The notes below the pieces were generated by a model. That model was not told the DNA's origin and made no database searches. It saw nothing but the letters and a program-made list of their open reading frames with translations. Shown in pieces: positions 28,625-38,782 of a stretch of DNA of 64,000 nt. The DNA lies in NCBI RefSeq assembly GCF_900116295.1, contig NZ_FPAF01000002.1, forward strand, positions 1-64,000, written 5' to 3'. A program made the position numbers and the translations under genes. Positions within the stretch are counted from its first letter, which is position 1. Each line of letters starts with the position of its first letter. This DNA comes from Bacillus sp. 103mf. Lineage in GTDB: Bacteria > Bacillota > Bacilli > Bacillales > Bacillaceae_G.

Positions 28625-29311
28625 ATGAGTAAAGAAAAAAAACAGCCTATTCAAGAAGTTATGAAAAAAAATCTTCGCAAAGAATACTTTTATTTAAAAA
28701 AGGAATTACTGTTCTATTGTCCTGTTGACTTAGGAAAATTCTCAAGGGATACATATTATGCTGCCTTTGATGAACATGGAATTAGCATATACCAATATGA
28801 TAAAGATTCAGACAGTAAACTAAAGCTTTGCGAACGACACCCATGGAAAAGCTGGAGAAAAGTCAAAATCGATCATTATTTAACAAAAACCCAGTTCGTC
28901 TTTCAAGGAAAACGGAATTGGATTCTTTCTCTGTTTCACCAGGGAAAGAAGGCAGAAAAAATCATTGAAACTTACACATCTTTAGAAATAGAAATTGTTT
29001 CTAGACCATTTTTCAAAAAACTGCCCGGTTATCGCTCTAATACAACATTAAATATGTATATTGGAACAATTTTCTATACTGCACTCATTGCGTTTGTATT
29101 AAAAGTTATCGTTCCATTTCAAGTCGTCCAAGTCGCTTTGTATTCACTGTCCCTCGGATGTATGTTGCTCGGTCTACTTTGTTTTGTTATCGGCCTTATT
29201 GAACCTACTATTGTCCTTTTTAAAACAGAAGAAAAAACAAGAGAAAAAGTATTTTATTATTATAGCTATTTAGCAATTACTGGATTTATTTGCCTCTTTA
29301 TTTTTTGGTAA
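28625..29311 (+). CDS. Membrane protein of unknown function
   Basis: This encodes a 228-residue protein. Residues 1-135 are soluble, basic and PH-domain-like in length (with a WKSWRKVKIDHYLTKT stretch); residues about 140-228 hold three or four transmembrane helices, ending FICLFIFW. I chose the ATG at 28625, 7 nt after GGAGG; the frame extends to 28520 without a ribosome site. I do not recognise the family. It is monocistronic with a terminator directly after it. Confidence 0.75.
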   Translation: MSKEKKQPIQEVMKKNLRKEYFYLKKELLFYCPVDLGKFSRDTYYAAFDEHGISIYQYDKDSDSKLKLCERHPWKSWRKVKIDHYLTKTQFVFQGKRNWILSLFHQGKKAEKIIETYTSLEIEIVSRPFFKKLPGYRSNTTLNMYIGTIFYTALIAFVLKVIVPFQVVQVALYSLSLGCMLLGLLCFVIGLIEPTIVLFKTEEKTREKVFYYYSYLAITGFICLFIFW

Positions 29312-29315
29312 CAAC

Positions 29316-29344
29316 AAAAGAGCTAGGCTTCCTAGCTCTTTTTT
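29316..29344. terminator. Bidirectional terminator
   Basis: AAAAGAGCTAGG-CTT-CCTAGCTCTTTT between convergent genes; one arm touches the stop codon of the M23 gene. Confidence 0.88.
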
Positions 29345-29958
29345 CAATTAATATGTAATTTTTGCGACGGATAAATGATATCTTTTTGCAGTTGATTTTT
29401 TACTCTCAATTCTCCAACAGTTGTGCCAAACTTCCTAGCAATACTCACTAATGTATCTCCCTTTTGTACAACATATACAGAAGCAGATACTACTGTATTT
29501 TGTTTTTCTCCAAGAATTTGCAGCGGATTAACCGCATGTGTTTTCGCTATCGTCCAAGACCCTTTATGAATTTCTAAATGTAAATGCGCACCATTAGATT
29601 GTCCAGTATTCCCTACTTGTCCAATTATTTGCCCTTGCAAAATCTCTTCTCCCTCTCTCACAAGTCGTTTATTCATATGTGCATATACAGCTTCATAATC
29701 TCTATGTTTAATAAATACAACATGACCATAACTATCAGAAAAATAAGATCTTGTTACAATGCCATCTTGCATAGCTGCAATTGAAGTGCCTATTGGTGCA
29801 GCAATATCAATGCCAAAATGCTTTCCATTTCTCGTTCCAAAATAATCGCTAATTCGTCCCTCTACCGGCCACGTCCACTGTTTTTCCTCAGCAACTCCTT
29901 CTGTTTGTCCTATAAAAAAGATACAAAAGAAAAACAATATCACCTTTAAAGCTTTCAT
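29344..29958 (-). CDS. Secreted M23 peptidase with C-terminal LysM domain
   Basis: This encodes a 204-residue exported cell-wall endopeptidase. A signal peptide covers about residues 1-23. The M23 (LytM) zinc motifs are complete: GKHFGIDIAAP (HxxxD) and GAHLHLEIH (HxH). A LysM domain (YVVQKGDTLVSIARKFG) ends the protein; the order peptidase then LysM is the reverse of many family members. It is monocistronic. The cleavage site in peptidoglycan is not predictable from sequence. Confidence 0.92.
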   Translation of the reverse strand: MKALKVILFFFCIFFIGQTEGVAEEKQWTWPVEGRISDYFGTRNGKHFGIDIAAPIGTSIAAMQDGIVTRSYFSDSYGHVVFIKHRDYEAVYAHMNKRLVREGEEILQGQIIGQVGNTGQSNGAHLHLEIHKGSWTIAKTHAVNPLQILGEKQNTVVSASVYVVQKGDTLVSIARKFGTTVGELRVKNQLQKDIIYPSQKLHIN

Positions 29959-30028
29959 TGTAAATCCTCCGTTTTCTAAATAACCATCACACTTTCTCTA
30001 TTGTGGTTAATTATAGAAAAAAGTATAC

Positions 30029-30060
30029 AAAAAAAGAAAGAGTCTATTTCTCTTTCTTTT
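30029..30060 (-). terminator. Terminator overlapping the end of the adenosyltransferase gene
   Basis: Minus strand AAAGAAAGAG-AAATAGA-CTCTTTCTTTTTTT, starting within the last codons of the gene. Confidence 0.75.
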
Positions 30061-30625
30061 CTTGCTCATCCCGAAATACAATTGCGCTTCTTTCATATTC
30101 TACATCTTTTACATTCAAACGATTATTCACAACTCTTGCAACTGCAAATAAATAATCCGATAACCGATTTACATATTGCAAAACATGTTCATTTATCTCA
30201 TCTTGTTTCTTTAAAGAAACGATACACCGTTCTGCTCTTCTTGTAACAGTACGAGCGATATGAATAATCGCTGCTCCTTCACTTCCACCTGGTAAAATAA
30301 AACGCTCCAGTGGCGGTGCTTCTTTCATATATACATCAATCCTTTTCTCTAGAAAAGTAATGATATCCTCTGTTACTTTATACGGATTTTTTTTCTTCAC
30401 AATCGCTAAATCCCCGCCACAATCAAACAACTCATGCTGAATCTTTTCAAGTTCCAGGTAAATATCTTGAAACAATTTACCTTGCAGTAGTGTCATTGCA
30501 TGCCCAATAAACGAATTCGCCTCATCAAGTGTTCCGTATGCTTCCACACGCAAATCATCTTTATCTACGCGCCCTCCAATAAGACTTGTTCGGCCTTTAT
30601 CTCCTGTTTTTGTATAGAGCTTCAT
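30044..30625 (-). CDS. PduO-type cob(I)alamin adenosyltransferase
   Basis: This enzyme attaches the 5'-deoxyadenosyl group of ATP to cob(I)alamin, making adenosylcobalamin. The 193-residue product has the PduO N-terminal ATP-binding motif TKTGDKGRTSLIGG (residues 4-17), VEAYGTLDEANSFIG, and the helical RTVTRRAERCIV segment. I chose the ATG at 30625, with GGGAGAAAAG upstream. No other cobalamin gene is next to it, but a B12-domain regulator lies 9 kb away. Confidence 0.93.
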   Translation of the reverse strand: MKLYTKTGDKGRTSLIGGRVDKDDLRVEAYGTLDEANSFIGHAMTLLQGKLFQDIYLELEKIQHELFDCGGDLAIVKKKNPYKVTEDIITFLEKRIDVYMKEAPPLERFILPGGSEGAAIIHIARTVTRRAERCIVSLKKQDEINEHVLQYVNRLSDYLFAVARVVNNRLNVKDVEYERSAIVFRDEQEKKEK

Positions 30626-30657
30626 ACTTTTCTCCCTTCTCTTATATACTCTTTTAC

Positions 30658-30855
30658 TATATGCATCCATTTTGATTTTTCAACATATAGATTGCTGCTA
30701 TTCAGAAAAAAAGAGCTTCCACTCGCTTTCTCCCTTTGTTTAAACTTCGCATGTGGCAGGAAAAGGCCCTGACCGCTTCTATGCATGGCCAGATGCTCTC
30801 GCCCACCTAAAAAAAGATGGTTTTATGTCGTTTTTTAATTTGGATTTATATAGAC
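30658..30855. repeat. Family 1 intergenic repeat, full length
   Basis: Same orientation as the 5091 copy: CATTTTGATTTTTCAACATATAG, GCATGTGGCAGGAAAAGGCCCTGACCGC, CTATGCATGGCCAGATGCTCTCGCCCACC, and TTATGTCGTTTTTTAATTT. Confidence 0.85.
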
Positions 30856-30932
30856 TAGAGATACTTACCCATAAAAATTCAATTGGTACTCATTAGAGAA
30901 TTCAGCCCCTACTACTCATTGTTTCACGCTAT

Positions 30933-30962
30933 AAAAAAAGCTTATCAAAAAGATAAGCTTTT
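30933..30962 (-). terminator. Terminator after resE
   Basis: Minus strand AAAAGCTTATC-TTTTT-GATAAGCTTTTTTT, 2 bp after the resE stop. Confidence 0.88.
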
Positions 30963-30964
30963 CA

Positions 30965-32737
30965 TCATACTTCTGACGGCAAATATACAGAGAATGTTGT
31001 ACCCTCACCTACTACACTCGACACTGTTAATTTACCCTCATGTCCTCGCACAATGTTTTTGGCAATCGCAAGCCCTAAGCCTGTACCACCTGTTTTTCCG
31101 CGTGTACGAGCTTTATCTGCTTTATAAAAACGCTCAAATAAGAACGGAATGTCCTCTTCTGGAATACCAACCCCAGAATCTACAACTTCAAATACAATTC
31201 CGTTATTTTTCTCATCAATAATAAGCGATACTCTACCGCCGGTATTTGTATGTCTCAACGCATTATCAATTAAATTTGTTAACACTTGTTCCATTCGATC
31301 AGGATCAAAAGAATGCTGCTTTATGGAAGTTCGAAAATCAACTAACAATTGTACTTCTTTTTCCTTTGCTATCCCTTGGAATTTCCGGGCAATCTTTTCA
31401 ACAAACGGAACGACATCTACCTCTGATATATGTAATTCTACATGACCGCTCTCCATTCGAGCTAAATCTAATAATTCATTCACAAGACGCCCTAATCGTA
31501 CAGATTCATCATAAATGATTTGCACAAATTCATGTACTTCTTCTTTCGTTTGAACAATGTCATCTAAAATTGCTTCGCTATATCCTTGAAGCATAACCAT
31601 CGGTGTACGTAATTCATGCGATACGTTTGCAATAAAATCTTTCCGCATTTTCTCAAGACGACGTTCTTCCGTCATATCACGAAGAACTGCAACAGCCCCT
31701 CGAATCTTTGTCTGATTGTATAGCGGCGTCATCAATACAACATAATTACCTTTTTCTAAATTAATTTCCACAACTTGCTCTTGTTCACTTTCTACAACTA
31801 AATGGAACAGTTCAACAAGCTCAGATGGCAAACTTGCACTTAACTCTATCTCTTTTTCTTCATGCCATACTTGTAAGAAACGCTCTGCTGGCGGATTAAT
31901 TACAACAACTTCTCCTTCTTGGTTTAACGTAATAACACCATCGGCCATACTACTTAAAATGCTAAAAAGCTGTTCTTTTTCTTGCTGCAGGGCATTCATA
32001 TTAAACTTCAATTGTTTCCCCATTTGATTTAAAGCTGTTGCCAATTCACCTATTTCATCTTGTGAAACCGCTGGTACCTTTGCATCAAATTTCCCGCGCG
32101 CTACTTCAAAAGCTACTTCACGCATTTTACGAAGTGGTGCTGTAATCCGGGTTGATAAGAAAAACGCAAAGAATGTTGTTAAAATAATTGCAATCCCCGC
32201 AGATAAAAAGATAAAATCTGTCGATTTTTCTATTCCCTGTTTTGGGACTTGTAACGATTGATATACAAAAACTGCACCATCTTTTGATGACTTTAACGGA
32301 ACACCGACAACCATAATATCATTTTCATGATTTTTCTTGTTTTTTTCATCTGGGACGCTTTTTATTTTTTGTACCTTTTTACGTTCTGTAAATACCGCTT
32401 GTAACTCTTTGTCATTTTTTAAATCATCTAGTGTTAATGTTACCAATCCTCGTTGAGCCGGAGAAGCAGATACTTTATCACCCTCTTTAACAACAATAAT
32501 CCGCGAAAGAGGATCAACGAATTTATATGCGATATGTTCTATCGTCTTCTCATCTGCTCCCTCTTCTATTAATTCAGAAACGCTCGTTGCAACATTCGTC
32601 AGCCTTGTTTCTCCCATCGTCACATAATAATTGTCGAAAAACTGAGAAAGTAAAATAGCAACAAAGCCCAGGACGAAGGAAACGAGGAGTAAAATGGTCA
32701 TCCATAATTTCCCAACAACACTTTTCCAAAGCATCAA
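30965..32737 (-). CDS. resE: Sensor histidine kinase ResE
   Basis: ResE is the membrane kinase partner of ResD and signals low oxygen or nitric oxide, controlling respiration genes. The 590-residue protein has transmembrane helices at about 10-32 and 170-192 flanking an extracytoplasmic domain, then HAMP, a PAS domain (ILSSMADGVITLN), HisKA (VSHELRTPM) and a HATPase with DNALRHT, DSGVGIP and GTGLGLAI. The gene overlaps resD by 4 bp. Identity follows from the ResD partner and adjacency to resABC. Confidence 0.95.
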   Translation of the reverse strand: MMLWKSVVGKLWMTILLLVSFVLGFVAILLSQFFDNYYVTMGETRLTNVATSVSELIEEGADEKTIEHIAYKFVDPLSRIIVVKEGDKVSASPAQRGLVTLTLDDLKNDKELQAVFTERKKVQKIKSVPDEKNKKNHENDIMVVGVPLKSSKDGAVFVYQSLQVPKQGIEKSTDFIFLSAGIAIILTTFFAFFLSTRITAPLRKMREVAFEVARGKFDAKVPAVSQDEIGELATALNQMGKQLKFNMNALQQEKEQLFSILSSMADGVITLNQEGEVVVINPPAERFLQVWHEEKEIELSASLPSELVELFHLVVESEQEQVVEINLEKGNYVVLMTPLYNQTKIRGAVAVLRDMTEERRLEKMRKDFIANVSHELRTPMVMLQGYSEAILDDIVQTKEEVHEFVQIIYDESVRLGRLVNELLDLARMESGHVELHISEVDVVPFVEKIARKFQGIAKEKEVQLLVDFRTSIKQHSFDPDRMEQVLTNLIDNALRHTNTGGRVSLIIDEKNNGIVFEVVDSGVGIPEEDIPFLFERFYKADKARTRGKTGGTGLGLAIAKNIVRGHEGKLTVSSVVGEGTTFSVYLPSEV

Positions 32738-33450
32738 TCGTTCACAACCTCAAACTTGTAACCAACACCCCATACTGTTACAATCATTTTCGCTGCATTT
32801 GCTGATTTTTTACTTAATTTCTCACGCAAACGCTTTACATGCGTATCAACCGTACGTAAATCACCGAAAAATTCATACTGCCATACTTCTTTTAATAATT
32901 GTTCTCGGTCAAATACTTTATCAGGTGCCTTCGCTAAAAATAGTAATAATTCATATTCTTTTGGTGTTAAATTCACTTCTTCTCCATCTGCTGTAACACG
33001 ATGTGCATCATTATCAATTGTTAAGTGCGGGAATACAGTAACATCTTTTGTTGTTGTATCTTGTGTAAAGAATGTTGTTGTAACTGAACGACGTAGCACA
33101 GCTTTTACACGCAACACAACTTCACGCGGACTAAACGGTTTTACGATATAATCATCTGTGCCAACTTCAAATCCTTGCACTCGATTTATTTCTTCTCCTT
33201 TTGCCGTTAGCATAATAATTGGCGTTGCCTTTTTCTCACGAATACCTTTACAAACTTCAATACCATCTTTTCCAGGCATCATAATATCTAAAAGGATAAG
33301 ATCATAGTCAGTTTGCAATGCTTTTTCTAAAGCCGTTTCTCCGTTGTCAGCTTCATCAATGATGTACTGCTCTCTCTCTAAATACATTTTTAACAAACGA
33401 CGGATACGATCTTCGTCATCTACAATTAAAATCTTTAGTTCATTTTCCAT
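32734..33450 (-). CDS. resD: Response regulator ResD
   Basis: This encodes a 238-residue OmpR-family regulator. The receiver domain has acidic DDED near residues 11-14, the phosphorylated aspartate in LILLDIMMPGKDG (about 55), and the switch lysine in VKPF. The C-terminal winged helix contains LTPKEYELLLFLA and RTVDTHVKRLREKL. In B. subtilis it activates respiratory and nitrate genes including resA and ctaA. Location beside resE and resABC fixes the identity. Confidence 0.96.
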   Translation of the reverse strand: MENELKILIVDDEDRIRRLLKMYLEREQYIIDEADNGETALEKALQTDYDLILLDIMMPGKDGIEVCKGIREKKATPIIMLTAKGEEINRVQGFEVGTDDYIVKPFSPREVVLRVKAVLRRSVTTTFFTQDTTTKDVTVFPHLTIDNDAHRVTADGEEVNLTPKEYELLLFLAKAPDKVFDREQLLKEVWQYEFFGDLRTVDTHVKRLREKLSKKSANAAKMIVTVWGVGYKFEVVND

Positions 33451-33865
33451 GGCTATCCGCTGTACACATACATGTCACAGCGGTTCACACCTACCTTTCT
33501 TCAATAAAGTGAAACTTCCCTTATCAGAATTAGTTAAATCAATAGGACACATGCTAGTAGTAATTTCTCATTAGAGTGAAATAACTTTTCACAGACAAAC
33601 CTCGTCACGATTAGAAAGTTCACTTTTGCATTATGTTTCACATAAATAATAAAATATGTTCATATTTTTTCCAAAAATATGTATTTTCCCTGAACTATAC
33701 CATTTGTCCTCGACATTATTTTACAAAATCACTCTATACTTTGTCATGTTTTTCTCAAAAAAGAAAAGAAATTAACAAAATTAAAATAGGAAAGTGACAG
33801 TCACTTTCCTATTTTATACCGCAATAATGAACTGCACAATAGAATTCGTTGAACTTCAATTTTTG
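33451..33865. other. Intergenic region between resC and resD
   Basis: This 415-bp stretch contains the upstream region of resD, a possible decayed family 2 fragment near 33500-33590 (AAAGTGAAACTTCC, GGACACATGCTAGTAG), and the terminator listed separately. No open frame with a ribosome site was found. Confidence 0.5.
33783..33815. terminator. Terminator between resABC and resDE
   Basis: AAAATAGGAAAGTGA / TCACTTTCCTATTTT is a perfect 15-bp palindrome with a 3-nt loop, 50 bp past resC. It implies that resDE is transcribed mainly from its own promoter. Confidence 0.8.
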
Positions 33866-35023
33866 TTATGCATACGAATGCAAACCTGCAATCACTAAGT
33901 TTACTACTACAAAGTTAAACATAATAATTGCAAAGCCAATTACTGCAAGCCACGCTGATTTTTCACCGTGCCACCCTTTCGATAAGCGTAAATGTAAAAA
34001 CGCTGCATAAAAGAGCCAAGTAATTAGTGCCCAAACCTCTTTCGGATCCCAGCCCCAAAAACGCGTCCATGCAATTTGTGCCCAAATCATCGCAAAGATT
34101 AATGCACCTAACGTAAAGACTGGGAATCCAATTGCGACAGAGCGATAGCCGATTTCATCAAGCAAATCACTATCAACTTTCTGCAGTGCAGGTTGAATCG
34201 CTGCTGCTACTCGTTTTCTCAAAATCAATCTTAAGAGAATATATAGACCCGTCCCTATAAGTATCGACCAAATCACTGTGTTTAATTTTTTCGCATTGAT
34301 AATAGCCGGCGTTTCCATTACAGGTTCAAATTTTTCAGCTGTAACTAACTTGCCTTCATGGGGACCGACTAAAGCAGGTAAATTATATACCATTTCTGCT
34401 TGCTGCTCATTTTTATTAATCCATTGGAACTTCGCTTCATACTTCACACTTGAAAAAGCAGTTGTCGCTGCTATAAATCCAATTACACAAACAAGCGAAA
34501 AAATAACTGCTTCCAGCCAAAATGTTTGCTTGCTTTTTTTGGACTGGTCCACATTTTTCAGTAAATATATAACCCCCGTAATAAAACTAATCGATAAAAT
34601 AGCTTGTCCAGCCGCTGCTGTTGTTACATGAATATGTAGCCAGTTACTTTTTAACGATGGAATAAGTGGTGTAATTTCTCTTGGAAACATGCTTGCATAG
34701 GCAATTAATAAAATAGCAACTGGGAGCGCAAATAAGCCAAGTATACTTGTCCGATACATAAAATAAATAAGAATAAACGCACCAACCATCATCATACCGA
34801 AAAATGTCCCGAACTCAAAAAAATTACTAACCGGTGCATGCCCTGATGCAATCCATCTCGTAACAAAATATACTGACTGAGCAGCAAAACCTAAAATCGT
34901 AATACTTATCCCTATGTTTGCCCACTTTCGCCCTTTTTCTTTAATCGCTCCCCCAAAAAACAGTGTTGCAACTAAATATAATACGAAAGCAGTAAATAAG
35001 AAATTACTACTTATTTCTACCAT
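33866..35023 (-). CDS. resC: Cytochrome c biogenesis protein ResC (CcsA/CcsB family)
   Basis: ResC with ResB forms the system II complex that carries heme across the membrane and attaches it to apocytochrome c. The 385-residue protein has about eight membrane helices and the tryptophan-rich heme-handling motif [15 protein letters not shown] near residue 325. Conserved histidines occur in [12 protein letters not shown] and FLHLRLS. It lies 14 bp downstream of resB. Confidence 0.95.
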   Translation of the reverse strand: MVEISSNFLFTAFVLYLVATLFFGGAIKEKGRKWANIGISITILGFAAQSVYFVTRWIASGHAPVSNFFEFGTFFGMMMVGAFILIYFMYRTSILGLFALPVAILLIAYASMFPREITPLIPSLKSNWLHIHVTTAAAGQAILSISFITGVIYLLKNVDQSKKSKQTFWLEAVIFSLVCVIGFIAATTAFSSVKYEAKFQWINKNEQQAEMVYNLPALVGPHEGKLVTAEKFEPVMETPAIINAKKLNTVIWSILIGTGLYILLRLILRKRVAAAIQPALQKVDSDLLDEIGYRSVAIGFPVFTLGALIFAMIWAQIAWTRFWGWDPKEVWALITWLFYAAFLHLRLSKGWHGEKSAWLAVIGFAIIMFNFVVVNLVIAGLHSYA

Positions 35024-35037
35024 ACTCTCTCCCCACC

Positions 35038-36669
35038 TTAACTAATTTTTTTCTCATTTACTCTATCATTTGGCTGCGGAATATTTGTCCCTTCTAACAC
35101 TTTTTCGATCTCTTTTCGCAAACCATACCAATTTTTATTTGTATGACCAGCAATCCACCATTCATTATCAACACGCTGTATCCAAATGCGACGATGATTC
35201 CAATACATCCCTTGGATAACACCGACCATGAAAATAAAACCTCCTAAAGCTATAACCCAAAGTGTTAAATCTTTCCGAACAGTAAGTGCTGTAACATTGC
35301 GCATTTCTACACCTGCAAAAGACATTTTGTATAAGTTGTTTCCTTCGGGCTCTATATTTTGTCGAATTCCGACAAAGCTTACTTCTCCATTCGGCGTTTC
35401 AGGCGTAAACATTTTAAAGACAAAAGCAGGATTGTTAGGAAGCTTCGTTTTTGTATTCGGCTTTCCGCTTTCATCAAAGTAAAAATCGGGAAAATAACTT
35501 AACAAATGCAAAGAATATCCATTTCCTAAATCGTATGTTTCTTTTGGATTTGTTAGGTCAACTGTAATCGGATCCCATTTTTGTCCACCATCTTTCTTTT
35601 GTAAAGAGAAAGACATTTTACTAAATTCGCCTTCTTTAAAATCAACTTGGTACAGAGCATAATCATCAAATTTAAGAGGTTCATTTACCCGAATGTTATA
35701 CTCTTTCACTTTCTCAAGTTTCGGATGCTCGCCAGCAACATTTTTCCCGACCACTTTATACAACACAGCATTTGTTTGATAATTTTTTGCAATCATTTTA
35801 TTTCCAACTCGATCAATCGCCTCATTAAATACTTCATTTTCTTTACTTTTATCATAAACTTCTTTAATAAACTTTTCATTTTTCAAATAGTACTTTCCGT
35901 CTGTTCCAGGAATTTCTTTCGTTTCACCTTCACGAAGCCAAAGCGATGCATCTACATACATACCAGGGACAAAACGCAGCATCGTTCCAAATAAGAAAAT
36001 AATAAGACCAATATGATTTACATATGGACCCCAGCGTGAAAAACGGCCTTTTTCTGCTAGAATGTTATCATCTTCCACTTGAATGTTGTATTTTTTCTTT
36101 TTCAAGTTCTCGTTCACACGTGCAATCTCTTCTTTTGTCGCAAACGCTACTCCGTATAATCGCTGTCTTTTTAAAAAACTTGGATGTCTTGTTACCCTTT
36201 GTTTTTTCAGCGCTTTATATAAAGGAACAACACGATCTAAACTACATATAACAAGAGAAATCCCAATAGATGCTATTAAAATCATATACCACCAGGAACT
36301 ATATAGATTATTAAATCCTAATTGATAATATAATTTTCCAAGGAAACCATATTGCTGTTCATAATATTCTCCCGGCGTGATGGTTGGTGGAATATACATT
36401 TCTTGCGGAAAAATCGTTCCAATCCCAGACGCGATAAGTGTAATTACAATAAGCCATATTCCAACTTTTACGGAAGAAAAAAAGCTCCAAATTTTATCTA
36501 TTACTGTTTTGGTATGTGTAAGAGAGCGCCGTGCACTTCCCTCATATCGCATATCTAGTAAATTTGTATCCTGTTCATCTTCAAAAGGCTTCCCGCAAGC
36601 TTCACAAAAAATTGTACCAATTGGGTTTACGTGACCACAAACACATTTTATTTGTTCCAAATTTCTCAC
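35038..36669 (-). CDS. resB: Cytochrome c biogenesis protein ResB with N-terminal zinc ribbon
   Basis: This encodes the 543-residue ResB (Ccs1) subunit of the heme attachment complex. It has transmembrane segments near 70-90, 130-150, 210-230 and 470-490 and a large extracytoplasmic domain between the last two. The N-terminal 50 residues form a zinc ribbon with cysteines at 9, 11, 22 and 25 (CVCG...CEACG), a cytoplasmic extension. It follows resA by 140 bp and precedes resC by 14 bp. Confidence 0.95.
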   Translation of the reverse strand: MRNLEQIKCVCGHVNPIGTIFCEACGKPFEDEQDTNLLDMRYEGSARRSLTHTKTVIDKIWSFFSSVKVGIWLIVITLIASGIGTIFPQEMYIPPTITPGEYYEQQYGFLGKLYYQLGFNNLYSSWWYMILIASIGISLVICSLDRVVPLYKALKKQRVTRHPSFLKRQRLYGVAFATKEEIARVNENLKKKKYNIQVEDDNILAEKGRFSRWGPYVNHIGLIIFLFGTMLRFVPGMYVDASLWLREGETKEIPGTDGKYYLKNEKFIKEVYDKSKENEVFNEAIDRVGNKMIAKNYQTNAVLYKVVGKNVAGEHPKLEKVKEYNIRVNEPLKFDDYALYQVDFKEGEFSKMSFSLQKKDGGQKWDPITVDLTNPKETYDLGNGYSLHLLSYFPDFYFDESGKPNTKTKLPNNPAFVFKMFTPETPNGEVSFVGIRQNIEPEGNNLYKMSFAGVEMRNVTALTVRKDLTLWVIALGGFIFMVGVIQGMYWNHRRIWIQRVDNEWWIAGHTNKNWYGLRKEIEKVLEGTNIPQPNDRVNEKKIS

Positions 36670-36809
36670 CGCCTTTTTCTTATTCCTATGTATCTATGTT
36701 TCTGAGGGAATTAACGAAATACTCAGAAATCTCATGATAGGTACTGAAAATCCATGTGCAGCACCTCGATTACTGAAGAGCACGAATAGATTTTCTATAC
36801 TCTTCTCAC

Positions 36810-37331
36810 TTATGGAGTAATTTTCTTTAAATATTCTTCCATTTGTTCTTTTGATTGTGTACCTGTAATTTTTTCGATAACCTTGCCATCCTTATCGATT
36901 AAAAACGTTGTCGGTAGTGGCCCTACACCATATGTATTTAAAATTTCTTGCCCTTTATCAATGGCTACAGGAAATTTCAGCCCGTATCCACTCACAAAAT
37001 TTTTCACCGCAAGTTCCGTTTCATCTGCATCTAACGCCACTATTTCAACACCTTTTTCCTTATATTTCGGGTACAGTTCATTCATATATGGCATTTCTTT
37101 CTCACAAGGCTTACACCATGTCCCCCAGAAATTTAAGAAAACCCCTTTTCCTTTCAATTCTTTTAGCGTAATCTTTTTACCTTCTAAATCAGTGGCAACG
37201 AAGTTTGGTGCTTCTTTTCCTACTTGTACTTTCTCTTTATCAACAAAAAAGTTTTGATATAACGTAAATCCTAATGCCCCTCCTAATATGAGCAATATAA
37301 TTACACGAAATAACAGTCTATTTTTCTTCAC
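36810..37331 (-). CDS. resA: Thiol-disulfide oxidoreductase ResA
   Basis: ResA reduces the CXXCH cysteines of apocytochrome c outside the membrane so that heme can attach. The 173-residue protein has an N-terminal membrane anchor (about 7-26) and a thioredoxin-fold domain with active site [12 protein letters not shown] near residue 75 and a cis-proline segment [11 protein letters not shown]. Length is normal. It begins the resABC operon. Confidence 0.96.
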   Translation of the reverse strand: MKKNRLLFRVIILLILGGALGFTLYQNFFVDKEKVQVGKEAPNFVATDLEGKKITLKELKGKGVFLNFWGTWCKPCEKEMPYMNELYPKYKEKGVEIVALDADETELAVKNFVSGYGLKFPVAIDKGQEILNTYGVGPLPTTFLIDKDGKVIEKITGTQSKEQMEEYLKKITP

Positions 37332-37384
37332 AGTGTCTCTCCTTCCTTAACAAAATAAAGAAGTTTAGCACATACTAAACTTTT

Positions 37385-37708
37385 CTATAAAAATACCAAT
37401 TGAAAAACCGACATAAAACCTTCTTTTTAGGTAGGCAAGAGGGTCTGGCCATGCATAGAAGCGGTCAGGTCCTTTTCCTGCCACATGCAAGGTTTAAAAC
37501 AAAGGGAGAAAGCAAGTAGCAGTCATGTATTTTTCTGCATAACAGCGACTTATAAAGAAAAGCGACGCCGACTGTTTAGGCCTATTGGCTAAGGTTCTTT
37601 CACACAGAAGGTGTTTTTTACCTTCTCGTGTGGAAGGTTCTTAGACACGAGGGCCTAGGAGGCAGAGTTAGACAAAGATGTCAAAAAATTAAAATGAATT
37701 TATATATG
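37385..37708. repeat. Family 1 repeat, inverted, with inserted hairpin module
   Basis: Family 1 blocks run from AATTGAAAAACCGACATAAAACC to TAACAGCGACTTAT (about 37555). There the usual ATGTCGAAAAATT is replaced by a ~130-bp module: AAAGAAAAGCGACGCCGACTG, a CACACAGAAGGT...ACCTTCTCGTGTGG hairpin, and GAGTTAGACAAAGATGTC, rejoining AAAAATTAAAATG. The module also occurs near 1-80 and 47865-47950. Confidence 0.8.
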
Positions 37709-37712
37709 TATT

Positions 37713-37748
37713 CACTTCTATCAGCAAAAATTTCTTTACTGATAGAAG
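37713..37748 (-). terminator. Possible terminator after rluB
   Basis: CTTCTATCAG...CTGATAGAAG inverted repeat, 16 bp downstream of rluB, with no clear T run on the minus strand. Confidence 0.4.
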
Positions 37749-37763
37749 CTTTTATATTCTGTA

Positions 37764-38492
37764 CTATCTCGGTTTCGTTGAAGCGAGAGCACGAAGTTGT
37801 TTTACTTCATGAGGAGATAATTCTCTTGCATCCCCTGGGCGTAAATTACCTAACTCTAAAAAGGCATAACGTTCACGCTTTAATTTCATAACTTTACATC
37901 CAACTGCTTCAAACATTCTACGCACTTGGCGATTTCTTCCTTCATGAATTGTCAATTGTACAATTGCAATCTCTTTACGTTTATCCCAAGAAAGAATTTT
38001 CACACGGGCAGGCGCTGTCTTTCCTTCTTCTAGCATAACGCCTTTTTCTAACATGCGGATTTTTTCACCAGTTAGCTGACCTTTTACCTTTGCCACGTAT
38101 GTTTTGTCAACCTTATACTTTGGATGCATTAAAATGTTCGCAAACTCTCCGTCATTTGTCATCAATATTAAACCAGACGTATCATAGTCTAATCGTCCAA
38201 TTGGAAAAAGACGTTGTGGAATTTCCGCAAAGAAATCTGTCACCACTTTTCTTCCTTTATCATCTGTTACACTCGAAATAACACCGGTTGGTTTATATAA
38301 TAAAAAGTAAGCAGGTGTTTCTTTTTCGAGAGGAATATTGTTTACCTCAACTTTATCTTGTGCACTCACTTTCGTTCCTAGTTCGGTCACGACTTTTCCG
38401 TTAACCTTAACTTTCCCTTGTTGAATGAGTTCTTCTGCTTTTCTTCTCGATGCAATACCTGCTTGCGCTATTACCTTTTGTAGTCGTTCCAT
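37764..38492 (-). CDS. rluB: 23S rRNA pseudouridine synthase RluB
   Basis: This enzyme converts a uridine of 23S rRNA helix 89 to pseudouridine. The 242-residue protein has an N-terminal S4 RNA-binding domain (MERLQKVIAQAGIASRRKAEELI), then the catalytic motif GRLDYDTSGLILMTNDG with the essential aspartate near 103, and EGRNRQVRRMF. Length and motifs are normal. It lies downstream of the spmB terminator. Confidence 0.95.
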   Translation of the reverse strand: MERLQKVIAQAGIASRRKAEELIQQGKVKVNGKVVTELGTKVSAQDKVEVNNIPLEKETPAYFLLYKPTGVISSVTDDKGRKVVTDFFAEIPQRLFPIGRLDYDTSGLILMTNDGEFANILMHPKYKVDKTYVAKVKGQLTGEKIRMLEKGVMLEEGKTAPARVKILSWDKRKEIAIVQLTIHEGRNRQVRRMFEAVGCKVMKLKRERYAFLELGNLRPGDARELSPHEVKQLRALASTKPR

Positions 38493-38702
38493 TTCGTTTC
38501 TTCACCTCAAATTCATCTTACCTTCATTAGAAGGACTTGGCAACTGTCTAGCCTTAATGACAATTCCCCTTACTTACCATAAACAACATCGCCAACTTTA
38601 TAAGCTAATAAAGGAATAAAATACATTTCTCTTCTTTATTATGATTTACTCCCTTCTTTTTGCTTACAACAAATGTTCACGGTTTTGTCAAAAATAATCC
38701 AT

Positions 38703-38737
38703 AAAAAAACCACTATTAAGCACATTCTTAATAGTGG
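38703..38737 (-). terminator. Terminator of the dacB-spmA-spmB operon
   Basis: Minus strand CCACTATTAAG-AATGTG-CTTAATAGTGG-TTTTTTTA. Confidence 0.9.
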
Positions 38738-38782
38738 CTGTATCCGTATTATAGTCTAATTTAAATTAAAAATGAACCATTA

